Notes: generated by a model not told the origin, from the sequence alone. Counted from the stretch's first letter, positions 1-13,409 are shown. The stretch is 64,000 bases of DNA from Pyrocephalus nanus (GCA_038380795.1 CM076260.1:7952033-8016032), one strand, 5' to 3'. Numbers and translations: made by a program.

Positions 1-975
1 TTTCTTGTGTTACCTGTCATGTACCTGAGGAGTCTGACATTATTAAAATCCTATCCACCAAGTACCATTTCATTTTTAGGGCATAACAAGATGCACAAGC
101 ACCTGTGAAGTGAATTCCGCTCAGTTGAGCAGATTGCATCATCATGCCTTGTCTCCATCCTACAGACCATTAGCTTTAGCTGGGAAAGGAGGAGCTGCAA
201 TTTCAAAAGACATAAGTAGGCTAGTCATCCTTGGTAAGAGCCCAAACCAATCTGGTCCTCTTACTCCTGGACATCCTGGTACATTTTTCTTGACCCTGCA
301 TCATGATCACCTTATTCAGTATAATTTGTGTTACTACCAGGCACATGTGAGTCTAAGGAACAAATACCGGAAGAATGGATTTCAAAGATCTGATATTCAA
401 ATTGTGCCAAATATGCTCCTACATGCACTTTCTGTAAGACAGTGAACATCCAGATTTTAAGACAAGCAATCACACTGGTCTAAGACTTATAGTATGATGA
501 AGCATGCTGGGTTAAAAGGAATTTGGGTCATGCAACTCTGAGAAGGAAAATTTTCTTTCACAGGGCCTACCCTCTGCTGCTTTTGATTCAAAAGTAGAGA
601 AGTGCTTTCGGTGTGTTCCCAAAATGTTCTTTTCAAAAGGGATCATCCCCTTCCCTCCCCTGCTTTTGCAGAGGGTAAAGGTGTTGCCCTCATGGCTGTC
701 CAGCACACAACCCTACCCAGGTTAGCTCCTATCTAGTCAAACAGGTGTATCCTGACGTCCCAGTATCAATGTGGCCTTAACAGATAAAACCACAGACCAA
801 CCCCCTTTTGTTGAGTAACCTCATTCCTTGTATTACAGGGATTGTAACATGTAGGTCTTACCCATAACTAAAACCGATCCTGGACAACAGTGGGCACCTC
901 TCACTGAGTCAACATCTGAAATTCATAAGGATTTACCATTTCACTGGGTCTAGATGGTATGGACATGGATGAATT
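1..975. other. Unique sequence, no gene seen
   Basis: Mixed-composition DNA without a recognisable gene or repeat. A 111-codon frame at 110-445 opens with GTG, has no domain and no splice context, and is at the length expected by chance. Confidence 0.6.
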
Positions 976-1068
976 TTACTGGAAGGTGTCCCTGGCCATG
1001 GCAGGGGGTGGGAACTAGATGATCTTTAAGGTTCCTTTCAATCCAAACCGTTCTATGATTCTATGACT
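976..1068 (+). mobile_element. CR1 LINE 3' end
   Basis: The sequence carries the typical CR1 tail: GGAAGGTGTCCCTGGCCATG, then a G-run, then a block ending in TTCTATGATTCTATGA. That order places the element on the plus strand with its 3' end at about 1068. Only about 90 bp remain, so this is a strongly 5'-truncated copy, which is usual for CR1. A diverged GGTCTAG block just upstream (about 947) may be part of the same copy. Confidence 0.85.
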
Positions 1069-4000
1069 GAGGCAGCCAGCAGAAACGTCACAACGGCCAG
1101 CCTTGGCCAGCACCACCAGTACCCAAAATGAGAACAGGACATCAGTGAGGCTCACCTAATATCAAATTAAACCTTGCACGTGGTAGATCACACTTGCCTG
1201 ATCTTGATTGTTGGGACTGCCAGGAGGATTGGGCTGTTGACTACTACGAAAGCATAAACTGTGACACTATTTGACAAAATCAAAAGATGTAAGTATTATA
1301 TACATATTCTTCTATTCTTACCAAAAAAAAAGTTAGTATAATATAAAATGTAAATAAATAACAAAGACATGAAGCCAACTGCACCCAAAAATACAGAGCT
1401 GAATATATCTGAGCTGAGACTTTACAGCTGCAACTTGGGATTTTATACATATTTTTTTTCTGTTTTTTTGTTCTTCATTCCTCATGTGGGAAATAAAAAA
1501 AAGAGGAATGAGCTCTAAAGAGGACTGCCAGAACATAGAAAAAAAATGAACTGTATGATCCATTTACACTTGGCTTGTTGTTTGTTATTTTTTTAATCAG
1601 AGAGGGAAAAAGACCCAATTACTGTTCTGAAATGAAAGATTCACTCCAGATAGTCATTGACACTTGTCAGACTGCACTTTATAGCTTTTCTTCATGACCA
1701 CCAGCACAATAAACACCCGGTGTTTGACTTTCAGTGCAAACATTTCAAAACATCAAGTACATGAAAACAGTCTGCACAAAGTATCTTTGTGATAGTCTCT
1801 AAATGTCCTCCAATGTTATTCAAAGAATGAGAAAAATATTTGTTCCAAGATATGTAAAAAAAATTGGAAAATTTGATGTGATGCTACTTCAGATTAAAAC
1901 CAAGCAATTTCATTTTATGCTTTATATGCTCTCCAATCCCACTAAGTATAATTATAGACTTCTGTCTACTTACAAATCTCTCTGTACAATGGAAAAAGCA
2001 ATAAACACAGGTTCTGCCAGCAATCAGATAACACTTATCGTAAACAATAGCTTTTACTATTTATTTGAAACAGGTTCAGCTGCTACAACTTAAGATTTGG
2101 TTATTTTTGTTTTCGTGTTGGATTTGCAGCAGGTGGTAAGGACATGATAGAAATGTTTAACCACAAGAGATTTCAAAAAAGGAACTAGTATTGCATTGCA
2201 TATGAAATATGACAGAGATTTATTTTACAAAATCAGTTTTCCATCTCCCAGGGACCTCTAACTACTTTGTAGGAGGTATTTCTGAAACTTTCTTCTTCTT
2301 CTTGGCTCTCAGCTCTCACAGAACCACATAGAGCTTGATGCCACAACAAAGGTGACCCCCATTTAGAAGTGACTCCAAACCTCATCAGTTCTGTGTGCCA
2401 GTTTCTTATGCAAATGGGAAACTGTACAGTGCACTGAAGTAAATGTTGACTGCTGATAGGAGCCCAGCAAAGACAGACCAAGTTTCCTGCAATGGTATTC
2501 AGAGAAGTGTGATTTACTGTAGCTCTGGAAAGCAGGGAAAGAGCCCCGAGAGGTTGCAACGTTCTGAGTGAACAATGAACCATGAAAATGCCACATCATA
2601 GCTGTGAGTATTGTATAAGAACAGCGATCCCAGCATGTGATCAGTCAGCAAGAAGGCGACGTATCTGCAATGAGGACACAGACTTTAAAAGACCCTTAAA
2701 GGCTGGGTGGGACAGGGTAGCCCACTCCACGTATCCTACCTCTGAAGAGATGCAATGGTTCCACCCCGCTCCCCACAGATGGGTTCTCCTACTCATCTCC
2801 TCACATCCCCAAAGGCTGGCCTCACCCACGTGGGACACAAAAATACTTTACACACTCTCCAAATGAAAAGCTGTTTTCTGTCCCATTTTCCCAGTCTTGG
2901 GAAGAAAAGATCAAATAGGTTCATTGACAATTTCCATGAAGACAAGGAGTGTTAACATCAACATCAGTGGTCAAGGATTCAACACTGATGAAACCACAAA
3001 AAATTACTGCAATCTAACGTTATCTCTCTTCCCCCAGGTATATATCACTTTAAGTTGCAAGACACTTAAGGTTTGTACTTTGTTTATTTTCCTAAAGCAG
3101 ATTAGCAAGAAAATGGAAGGCTAACAGAACATTAAGGTTGAGAATTTAAATGAACTAGTTAGGAAAAACAAGGCTGTAATTCTTATAACCACTCTATGTC
3201 AACCATCTTGCACATATTGAGAAATCAGTGTTGTTGTAGAGGCTGGGAAATTTATGTTGCAGTATACCTTTAATATGACTGAGTTGCATTTATTGCAGGA
3301 ACTTTTAATTTCCTAACTTGTACATTAAATTCTCAATATAGCTTCACAATAACTGTCTTTTGTTGGTGGTGGGGTTTTTTTTAAACACTTATTTCCCATG
3401 CTTTTACAATAAATGAATGAAGCAGTGTTTGAATACTGAAATAAATGCAGATAACTTTTGCCAATTTTTACATACAATTTACAGACTAAATATATCAATC
3501 AATCTCACATCTATACCTTTCAAATCAATTACTGAAATAACCACAGTTAGTGTGCAGAATCCAACGGCACAAGTAATTGGAGCCTCGCACATTAACAGTT
3601 AGAGGAACCTTATGGATGTGTGACTAGAACCTCAACAACCTCCAGAAAAACTTCAAACAGCTCAAAAAGACACAACATAGTTAAGGTTCAGGGTGGCAGA
3701 AGGGAACTTGGAAATCTTAAAAGCTCCACCCAGAGGGAATTGGTTCATCGGTTAGCCCTTCTCCCCACCCTTCCCAAAACCCCTTCTCAGAACCATGACT
3801 AATACAATTCCTTTTGACAATTTTTTTCTGTAACTGAGTTAATAAAAGTCTGTGGGCCAAGAACACAGCAGCAGCCGTCCCAGCCAAGATGCCGCCTACG
3901 GTCGCTTGAGAATCACTTGGTGTGTTTAGTTATCATAGCTTTGACTTGGGTTTTTCTCACCCAACTGGAGCAGAACCCCTTTTTGCATTATGTTCTTAGC

Positions 4001-4898
4001 AAGGAATTTCTACCCTGATTAAAAGTTCTTGAGCCTCCTGCAAATGGCCAGCAAAATTCACTTAAAAATGCTCCTTTTCTACCAACTCAGTGAACAGGCC
4101 TTTCTCAGTAACACATCAAGTGCAATTATCTAGCACAAACTCCTTCCCCCCTGACTGGCACCAGAAAAGGGAGAGAAACCCCCAGTGTTCCCCCCATCCA
4201 AAGCTGCCTTCAGGTTAGCATCTCTGCCAGTATAGCCCGAACTGGCACTCCTACACACTCATTTCTTAAGTTCATCTTTGTTTCAGGGAGGAAAAGATGC
4301 ATTAAAAGAGGAATCCACGATAAACACAAGACCTCATAGCTGACATAACCCAGCAACCATCTTCAAAGCTTTGTCCTTCCAAAATTGGGACTGAGGTACA
4401 AAACTATTCAAAAGTATTCATCTGCCCAAATTTGCAAGCTAGTCCAAACAGAAAGAGAATCATGACCCTCTCACCTCTTGCAAGAACATATTTCAAAAAT
4501 GGAGTTTACCAAGTGACAGACATTTTTGTTTTGCAGCCTTGAGATGCAGAGCAGATCCCAAATGCTACATTGGTTCATAGTTCATCCCAGTTTCAACAGA
4601 GGCTCTACCTCTGAAATGACTGCTACAGCTCATCCTACTTTCCCAGACCAAGGTTTAAAAATCCCAAAATAGCTGTAGCAAACGTGCTTGGTACGGACAT
4701 GAGGAAGGGCAATCTGGGTCGTCTTCTCCTCACAGAACGATGCTGAAAGTTTGGCCAGACTCCAGGAATGCACAGTTCCCTGCAGATGGCTACAGCAGCA
4801 TTTAACAGTAGGAACCATAAAAGACTTCCACTTCTAATTATGTATGTTATGACTTTTTAAATTTTTTTTAGGAGGGTGGGCTTCTCCCCTTGACCACA

Positions 4899-4914
4899 TT
4901 TTTTTTTTTTTTTT
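4899..4914. repeat. T16 homopolymer
   Basis: Sixteen consecutive T residues. It is not attached to a recognisable retroelement. Confidence 0.95.
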
Positions 4915-5440
4915 GGTTAAATTCTATTTAAAGGTAGTCACCATGTGCTTAGATCTCCCCTTCCAGCATTTATTTAGCTTTAAGCTACCTCAGTCCAAAC
5001 ATATTTTATCTGTTCAACAGAATACAGTCCAGGACACTTCATAGCAGACAGAATTCCTGCCACAGTACTACGTAAACCAAGCCCACATGCTAAGGAAAAC
5101 AGTATTGCAATGCAGTGAGTGCCTGTCCACAGTCATTCAGCTATAGCTGTCACTCCTACGTTTACCATATGAATAGATGAAGATTCCCTCAAAGCAACAG
5201 AATCTTAATTCTCTCCCCAGATTCAAATGTATGCATTCAGGAAACACTTCAAACATCAATATCTTTTCCTCCTAAGGCACAGTTCTTGTCTGTAATTAGT
5301 TTCCATTGGTCAAGTGGGTTTGCTTCTACATACCAGGCTATAGGAGTGTTTTAAGTGATGCTTTATGATTCATCCTACACTGTCTAATATGACTTTTTTT
5401 CCCCTGTTAACCCAGAATAAGAACGAATAAAGAGGAAAAG

Positions 5441-5463
5441 GCGGGGGGGGTGGGGGGGGGTGG
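5441..5463 (+). repeat. G-rich tract
   Basis: Two runs of eight and nine or more G interrupted by single T, followed by TGG. The plus strand has enough G to form a G-quadruplex-type structure. It lies in otherwise AT-rich DNA next to an A-rich stretch. Confidence 0.9.
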
Positions 5464-6489
5464 AAAGATTGCCTGCAATCATATTGTTACACTGTGCACA
5501 GTTTATGGCTGGCACACATCCAGTTTGTGGCTGCGATAAGAAATGTGTAATCCTATTATACGGAGAGGAGTCAGAATGTACAAATAGGTCCTGGAAAGAG
5601 GAACTTCTCCTGTAAGATTATTCTTCTCGCCATAATAGTTCTGCAAGTAGGTCTAGACGGGGGCTCTTCGCTGTTCTCCCCCCACTGCTAATGGAAAGCC
5701 AACTGTCAAAACAATTCACGGTGCAGGGGTTGGGATGTTTGCAGGAGACAAAAAAGAAGTGGTGATGCAGGTTTGTGTACAAGAGCAATGTTAATTAGAA
5801 CAAGGGCTGGGAGCCCTCGCAGGCTGGCACGCCGGGAGTGCATCGCACCACATCAAGAGAGCCCGGCTCACTCCAACGCCGCCACACTCTGCAAGGCTGC
5901 CAAATCCTGCACACTCAGCAGTTTTTAAGAAATATTAACTGCTTATCAGGGACAGAAGCTGGTTCTCATGGCACTTTGCATCGCTGCTTCCTTAAAAAGG
6001 CACACAGAAACCATTTCCCAGGCACGGGTTTTTTGGGCTGCTAAACCCACGTTCTTGCACTGAATGTAGAAAACCAAATACCACCTACCCTGTAAGTCAG
6101 CATCCCCCTGGAGTTAAATTCCTGAATAATTCCAACAAGATTATCTATTTTTCTCATTTCCTTTGCATGACAATACTACATTAACTGTGGTTATGATTCA
6201 GAAAAGGGGCTATGTGCTCCCCAACTTGCCCCACAGGCACAAGTGCTTTTGACGTGAGATAAGTTAAAATACAGGACAGTGCTCTCTTAACGACAAGTAA
6301 TTTTCTTCACAAAGATCCTTGCATCAGGGAGGTGATGAGATCCACGCCAGAAACAGCTGTGCTCCCCAGTGAACCAGGTTGGTACTTTACCTTACTCCTG
6401 TCTGACCAAACAATAGGTTTCTTTTGAAGTGCAAAATGTTAAGAAGGGCTTTTTCCTACGAAAAAGAATACATAAAACAACCCACCTAC

Positions 6490-6778
6490 AATATCATGCA
6501 GGAGTAAAGGACAAAGGATAGAACATGAGGAAATAGCCACAAGTTGCACAAGGGGAGGTTTAGATTGAATATGAAGAAAAAATTCTTCAGTGAAAGGGTG
6601 GTCATGCACTGGAACAGGCTGCCCAAGGCAATGAGGAAATCACCATCCCTGGAAGTGTTTAATAAACATCTAGATGTGGCATTTAGGGACACAGTTTATT
6701 GGTGAACCTGGCTGTGTTAGGTTAATGGTTGGACTTGTTGATCTTAGAGGTCTTTTCAAACCTTAGTGATTCTATAAC
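6490..6778 (+). mobile_element. CR1 LINE 3' portion
   Basis: About 290 bp reading as the end of CR1 ORF2 and its 3' tail on the plus strand. Recognisable blocks are a degenerate [12 protein letters not shown] region (near 6560), GGTGGTCATGCACTGGAACA (ORF2 terminal region), CATCCCTGGAAGTGTT, and the tail GTTGGACTTGTTGATCTTAG followed by GATTCTATAA. It is 5'-truncated and carries several stops, so it is inactive. Confidence 0.9.
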
Positions 6779-7344
6779 ATGGTCATATTGTTGCAAGGCA
6801 AATACAAGCACCATAAATCAGCTGAGGCAACAGCAGGGTACACCAGCTTATTATGAACCCCATCAAACTGTGGGTAGAGTAATACAAGCTTGTGAACAAG
6901 CTGGTTTGGTTTATTTGAAGGTACCAAGCTAGACTGGGTGTATTTGCATGACACTGCAATTCCCTCCGTGACTGCAACATCAACATAGTCAGTAAATTCT
7001 AACAAAATGCCCTTAGCATCCTGTTTTCCAACCTGATGCAGCAGCAGAGCTCACAGGTAGGGAATGAAATTCTCTTCTGGGTAGAAAAGGGAATCTGAGA
7101 TGGGACAGAAAATACATAGCTCCATGAAAATCGAGATGCTCTACAGTTACAGGCTCAAAGGAAAATGACCAAATGGTGTCCTAGGTCAGGGGAGCACACA
7201 TACATTCCCATTAAGGATGCAGGAGAATACTGAATATACTAAATAACAAAGGAGTGCAGTTTTTTTTAACCTTGAGCAGCACTCTCCCAGTAAGATCACC
7301 AAATTCCATATTTTCTCAGCCACCCTACGATGTAAGCATCAGGC
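6779..7344. other. Unique sequence, nothing recognised
   Basis: No repeat, exon or structured element could be supported here. Confidence 0.5.
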
Positions 7345-7419
7345 CACGCAGAGACTGAGGGTAGCCTCAGGTCAGACTGGATATGAGGTGCCTGCCAACC
7401 TCAGTGGTTCTATGAGTCT
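7345..7419 (+). mobile_element. Diverged CR1 3' end
   Basis: A short stretch ending GCCAACCTCAGTGGTTCTAT resembles the CR1 tail (CCAACCTCAGTGATTCTATG type), preceded by a GACTGGAT block. It is diverged and only about 75 bp long. The assignment rests on the order of these two blocks. Confidence 0.6.
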
Positions 7420-10400
7420 CCGATAATTAAATAATATTTATTTCTTGGAGAAAAGGTTGAATGTCACAAATTCTAAGTCTCAAATAATCATATTAAAATG
7501 ATTCTGTTAAGTTAAAGTGAGCAATAACACGTGTTGCAGCCCAATTAGCAAAGAAGCTCACCCAGATGTTGTTAAAACTGCCTTTTGCATTGAAGTACCT
7601 TCACCTGACCTGACAAATGGCAAATTACCTGAAGTAGCTGGACCCTGTTGCAGATTAATTAAAAGAAAACAGTAGAAGAAAAAGATTGAAGGGAACTGTA
7701 CAAAAACTGCATAATTTTCCTATTAATATGAAGCTGGGGTACTAATTGAACCTAGCAGTTTGCAAAATCCTTCAGTAAAAGGGAAGTGATGAGTAATTCA
7801 AAGTAGCAAAAGACAACAGAAAAATCAGAAATCATCCCCTTATAGAAAAAATCATGAGACATTAAAAATATAATATGGATTCTTTGTTTCTTCTGTGATT
7901 TTTAGGGGGTTAAGGGGTTATTTGGGTTTTTTCCCAGCTTCTTCTCACTACAGTTAGTGCTGGCACTGCAGAAAGCAGCAGCAGATACTGATGCATGTTC
8001 ATGCAGACACAAATCCCCAGCCATTATTCTGCAAACAAAAGCAACAAGGTAGCTGCCCTGTGTGGCAGGGCAGGCCACTTAATCAAAACAACCTGTAAAA
8101 AAGGAATAAATGGTAATAATCATCTCCTGAGGGTCACTCAGGAGGTTTCCTGCAAGAAACACGTGACTATTTGTTAATCCAAGTGACACTTTGGAGATGG
8201 TTCAGGAAGACCAAGAGGGCCATTGGCAGGTCTGGGAAGGCCCGACCAGCTGACTCGCGTGGTTGGGATGCAGCGGGACGGCCCCACGGTGACACTGCCC
8301 TTCCTGCTGCTCAGCACTGGGCACCTGCTCAGTGAGGGACACACAGCCCACAGCCTGGGAGCGAAGCAATGACACAGCAGCCTGAGAAAGTCTTCACCAC
8401 CACCCTCAAATGTCATGTTTTAGACTCAAGCTGTCCTCTCCATATCCTTGCAACACCTCCAGTGCACCCACCACCCTGGCACTGCCATGCACCTAGCACT
8501 AAAAGAAGATGTGGTGCTCACAGCTGAGCTGCATCCCCTGGCTCCCTTGTACTTTCTCCTTTCCATGAATGACCTCCTGGAAACCATCATGTAGCATCAA
8601 GAGGTGCTGTCAAGATGATAGAGAACAAGTTGTCACCTGGGAGGTATGTACAGTAGTATTTTTGGATGAAAATCACCGTACTTTGCTGACATATTTTTTT
8701 TAAAACACTTCTATCTTTGCTTAGGACGTGCAAGGATGATTAAGAGTCATCCTCTGACTTCTGGTTTCTGTGCTGAAATTACATTGCTGTTTTTTGATAC
8801 CTGACTGAAGTGTGAGTAACTGATGCTGTTATCAAGACAGAGCTATAGAGAAAATGTAATCCACTATTCTGCAAAATCCTTCAGCAAGGATAAACCCCAC
8901 TGCCTCTTTGTTTTATGTTTTACACATCAAAATGCACACGGACAGAAGCAAAACAGCAGCTGGGGCTCCAGCACAGTCCACTCACAAGGAAAGATCCTTC
9001 CACATATTCTCCATCATTCCTGACAAACAGGCAGGCAGATTACCAGAAAAGTTTGTCTGCACATATCTTGATGGCTTGGAAAGGGTTCCTGATACCTGCA
9101 ACACTGCTTGGTCTGTGCAGGAACAAATACTCCCCCTGTAAAAGTGTGGCTGATAAGACCACAATACACCTTTTCCACCTATGTTTTAGGAAAGACCATT
9201 TACTTAACTTTTAGTCCATATCCAGAAGGATAGAAAAAACAAAAATGCTTGCTTAAGTACAGGTCATTCAACAAGTCATGTTATGCCAGGAAGGCCTAAA
9301 GAAAGGCAAAAAGGAATTTCATACTTTGACAGTATGTGTGACTTTTCCCTCTTCTACCATTTGTTCCCTGTTTTATCTTACATATTCTAAGCAGGTATGT
9401 CAATCCTTATTTTAACTGTACAGAAAGAAAAAAGGAAGGGAGGGCAAAAAGGTATGAAATAAGCAAAAAGCGCTGGGTGCTGTACAAAACGTGAGGATAG
9501 AGAGGTAGTTAGTGTTGGAGAGAAAAGGCAAACATCATACTGATCTATGACAGTGAAACTCCACAACAAAACCAGACATGAACTAAGAAAAAATAAAAAC
9601 TACCAAAAAGAAGTCACTAATTATCAGCAGTTTTCCCCTTGACTAGTTATGATCTGAGCAACTGGCAGTAACAACCAACTTCATTTATTCATTTAACAAC
9701 TAGAAATACAGGAAAAATCTTCAGATGAAAGCACTTTTTTCCAAGATCTCTTTCCTCTGAGAAACAGTATAAACAGAGGTAGCCTATTAAAAAGCATATT
9801 CCTTTAAATTGCCAATTTAAAGACTTCAGTCCAGGAAAATTGAAGTATGCAAGCCCAGCAACTCCCCTCCCCATCAGTCTCCAAACCAAACACAACTCTC
9901 TGCGAGTCTACCCAAAAGAACGCAGCAGTTGCACTGAAGTCCCAATGCACTTTTCATACGGTTCATTGTTTGAGCTAATTTAATTAAAAGAGGGTCCAGA
10001 TGATGATTATCCTGGCAAAAGGAAACTGTATAGACAATACAATGGCAGACTGCCATGATTATTGTATCTTAGCTCTTAACAGAAAACAGAACTAAAGGAA
10101 GAGGATAAAACAAGCCCACCTTGCTAACCATCAAAAAGCTGGCATCTTCCAACCACTGCCACAGGCTGGTACGAGACTGAGGTGTTGTCCAGTCTGCCAA
10201 CTTCTGGCACTCAATTCCAAGCAGGAAAATTTGCGATCGCAGTGTGATATAATGACAACTTAGTCACAACCCCGCCCCTCCAGGCAACAAAGGCGGCATT
10301 ATTTATGGTCCAAACACTGGTGAGTGTTTCAGGTGGTCTGGGCTTCACTCTCAACACCATCACACAATTTCCTAGGGATACACAGTGCTCGTCTCCATCT

Positions 10401-11025
10401 ATAAGACCAAGGTCATATCACATTTAGAACTTCTGTATAAATATTTAAATATAATAAAATTGTAAAATTTTAAGGAATATATAAACAGCTCAGGGCTTGA
10501 AGTTCAGCTGTCTACAGAGCTCCACTCAAATCAGAAGCAGCAATCCTTCTATGGAAACTTTTCTGAAAACCATTCTTAGATTAGGAATATTTCTTAGAAC
10601 TCTGTAGGGACATAAATCAGTGCTGCTGATCTGCACCCTCTTACAGTTCAAAGTCTAGTCATACTAAACTGAATTTCATTGGCTGAGAATAACTATTTCC
10701 ATGAGGAGACATTTCTAAATTAGGGATGCTTTTGGTTTTTTTAATGACTGGAAGATATTTTTGCATGCAATTTTGATTCTCATCTGCGCACTCCCGAATA
10801 AAAGTTTTTCCTGCTAATATTGTACAAGAATACAAAAAGAAAATGAATAAACAAATCCAGCCTCTGCCCAGCAGATGTATGTTTTTTTAATAGAAAAGCA
10901 AAAGTGTAAGAAAAAAGGTCAAATTATTTGATCAAGGCCAAAAAAAGCAAGGTAGTGGGAAAGCTGGGAGTAAAGTTGAGCACATGATTTCAACTGCAGA
11001 TTTCAGTTTGAGGTCAGCAGCTCAC

Positions 11026-11072
11026 CTGACAGACCTCCTCTTGATCTTGGGTATCTAAATGCATACTCCAAC
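11026..11072 (-). CDS. Candidate 47-nt coding exon (speculative)
   Basis: On the minus strand the segment is preceded by TTTGTTTATTTCTAAG, a reasonable acceptor, and followed by CAG|GTGAGC, a near-consensus donor. Two of three frames are open. In the frame that fits the other minus-strand candidates it reads LEYAFRYPRSRGGLS, entering after two leftover bases and leaving one. If it belongs with the 23.2 kb candidate, the junction codon would be ATG. No domain is recognised and 47 nt is too short to judge coding potential. It could equally be a chance pairing of splice-like sites. Confidence 0.25.
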
Positions 11073-12812
11073 CTTAGAAATAAACAAATCTTCCTAAACC
11101 AAAGTGAAGATACTTTAGTTAATGCCTGAAAGACGTTTCAGTGACTATGAAAAACTAGCTGCTGCAGTGAGAGGAGTTTCAAACTTATTCCTTCTGCAAC
11201 AGCCTTTGGGATATCACACAAATGACAGGAAGTTTGGTAACCAAAGAGATTTCAGTAAAGCAGCAGCTGATCAGTCTTTGTCTCAGTCATGTGTCTGAAA
11301 CAGAGAAAAGAGCCCACTGTTCCCTGACTGGGTTTTACAGGAGACAGAGTGAGCAACTCCACCGTGATTGTTTGGGAGGGCAACTACTCTAAACATTGAC
11401 AGAACCTAAAATACCAGTGCACAACAAGGTAGAATGAATGTATTTTAAAACTGTAATAGGAAGAAAGTCCTTTCAGATTGGTATACTCATCCTCTCTGCT
11501 CATCTCCCGTTAAGAAGAACAAGTGGGAAAGAGACTGATTGTAAGGCAACAGGAGCAGCCATCGCCGTCTTCACCTCCAGCCGTTCCTCTCTCCCAGTTT
11601 CAAGTGCTTTTTGCACTAACACACAAGCACACCACAGGCAGCTGCTGTACCTGCTACACCACCAAGTGATTCTGAGTAACGGGAAGAGAGCCTCCTGCAG
11701 ACACACTCTTTCCTGAGCACACCTTTCATACAGAAGTTTGAGTGTTTCTCAACTCAGTTTTTCCACGCAGCATAATAAAACCCATCCACATAGCCAAGGA
11801 TCTGCCCTCAGCCAGCAGTAATTAAAATTAATCATTCACAATTATTTTCATGGGCCTGTTCAAGAAAAGACACCGCCAGCTCGCTGAATCCTCAAAGCTG
11901 ACAGACCTTGAAATAGGCTGTGGTCAGGTACGGCGCCTTCCTGGGTTCCAAGCAGTTAAAAACATGCTTTGCATATCGATTCACCATCCCTCTTGCAGTG
12001 CTGACAGCCAATGCACCTCGGTCCTGCAGCCCAACACCTGAGCTGGCATCAACAAGGGGGACTGGGAAGGGAAGAGATTTTTGAGGTTAAGTATTGCTAT
12101 GCCTGTAGTTATTGCTGCCCTGCTGGAATTCAGGGCCGTATGAGTGTTAGAAATTCTTACTCTTGAACATCGGTGTCTTTTGAATTCGAGATTCTTCCCA
12201 TTTTCCACACATTTGTATTAAGTTTTTAATCACTATCTTCTTCCCTTTCAGCTTCACTGGTCACTGCATATGCTATTCTGAGGTAGAGAGGTTTCTAAGC
12301 TACAGGGTAGCCTGAAGGTTATCAGTTTTCGAGTCTTAAAAACTACTGAAGAAATTACATTTACAGAGGTAAAAGAATGAATAAAATTCAATGTAAGGCA
12401 TTAGAACTGTCACTTTCTGGAACACTATTTACTTATACAAGCAATTTTTATGGGATTGAACATTTACTATTCATGATAGCAGCCTTGATCAATTCTGCTC
12501 CTTTGAAACTTACCATAAAACATAAAAGCATCTGTCTTATGTATATAAACCCAAAATTTGTAGGCAGTAAGACCAAGACTGTAACCACTGCAGAGAGAAA
12601 GCAATCTCACACCTAACAGACTGCAGATCCCTAGGTATCAAACCTGCATAGCACTCCTTCCTTCCTAGCAACTGGAATATTGATTTTTACAATACCTACC
12701 GGAAAAAAGGGTTTTCACCAATAGAGTGAAAGAGGATCAGGGTAATGGGATCGTCTGCTCCCCACCACGTGTGTTCTGTAGTTGGAGCTCAAAACTGAAC
12801 TAAAAGCAAGAG

Positions 12813-13409
12813 ATGATGGAACAGCAAACTTCTTACATTAATCACCTCTTGGCATGGCTTCCAAACAGAAGACTTGAAAGGACCAGATACTTTCTCTCTG
12901 CTGAAATAGAGAAATGCCTGATAAATACATTTTCCTTTTTATCTAGAATGATTTTTCTATGCAGGTATGATGTTGTGCAGGAAATAGGAGCACTGTCTAC
13001 AGAGGGAAGAGTTACACAGGCAGGGCTCAGGAGATCTCTCTCTTTGGGAAATTCAGCTGGAGAAGAGGTAAAGAGTAAAACAACTGCAGCACTCAAGCAC
13101 AAAAGTCTCCGTGGCCATCAGCAACACTACAGCGAGTCTGAAAATGTCACCCCTAACTTCTTTATGTTTTACGCAGGGTACCAATTTATTTTTTCCTATA
13201 TTGTTTATTTATCCCACACTTCTCTTGGATCATTCACCACATTTCTTAATCATCACAGTTTCTTAAGTCACACTAGATCTTCATTAAACCACTTTCTCAC
13301 TGAAGATGGCAGTAAAGGCATTAGGACCCTAAAATTTAGGGCTCCCACCTCAACCTCTCCTTTGTGCACCATGAGCCCTGTGCTTGCAGTGAGGCCTCCC
13401 AAGATGTAA
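12813..13409 (+). other. Longest open frame in the window, 198 codons, function unknown
   Basis: An uninterrupted plus-strand frame of 198 codons starting with two ATG codons (residues begin MMEQQTSYINHL). I see no known domain, no signal peptide and no family motif. The stretch around residues 116-146 is hydrophobic and aromatic (contains YQFIFSYIVYL) and could pass as a membrane segment. The flanks show no promoter, CpG island or clear splice sites. An open frame of this length is only mildly surprising in 64 kb of AT-rich DNA read in six frames, so I list it as an open frame and not as a gene. A lineage-specific transcript or old retrocopy remains possible. Confidence 0.2.

Larger units (their letters stand above)
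1069..6489. other. Unique noncoding DNA
   Basis: AT-rich unique sequence with no supported exon. It holds a T16 run (4899-4914), a G-rich tract (5441-5463) and a somewhat CpG-retaining patch near 5620-5960. A pyrimidine-rich acceptor-like site at about 3038 (plus strand) has no convincing exon behind it. Confidence 0.6.

Noticed and set aside
110..445. 111-codon open frame
   Set aside because: GTG start, no domain, no splice or promoter context, length expected by chance.
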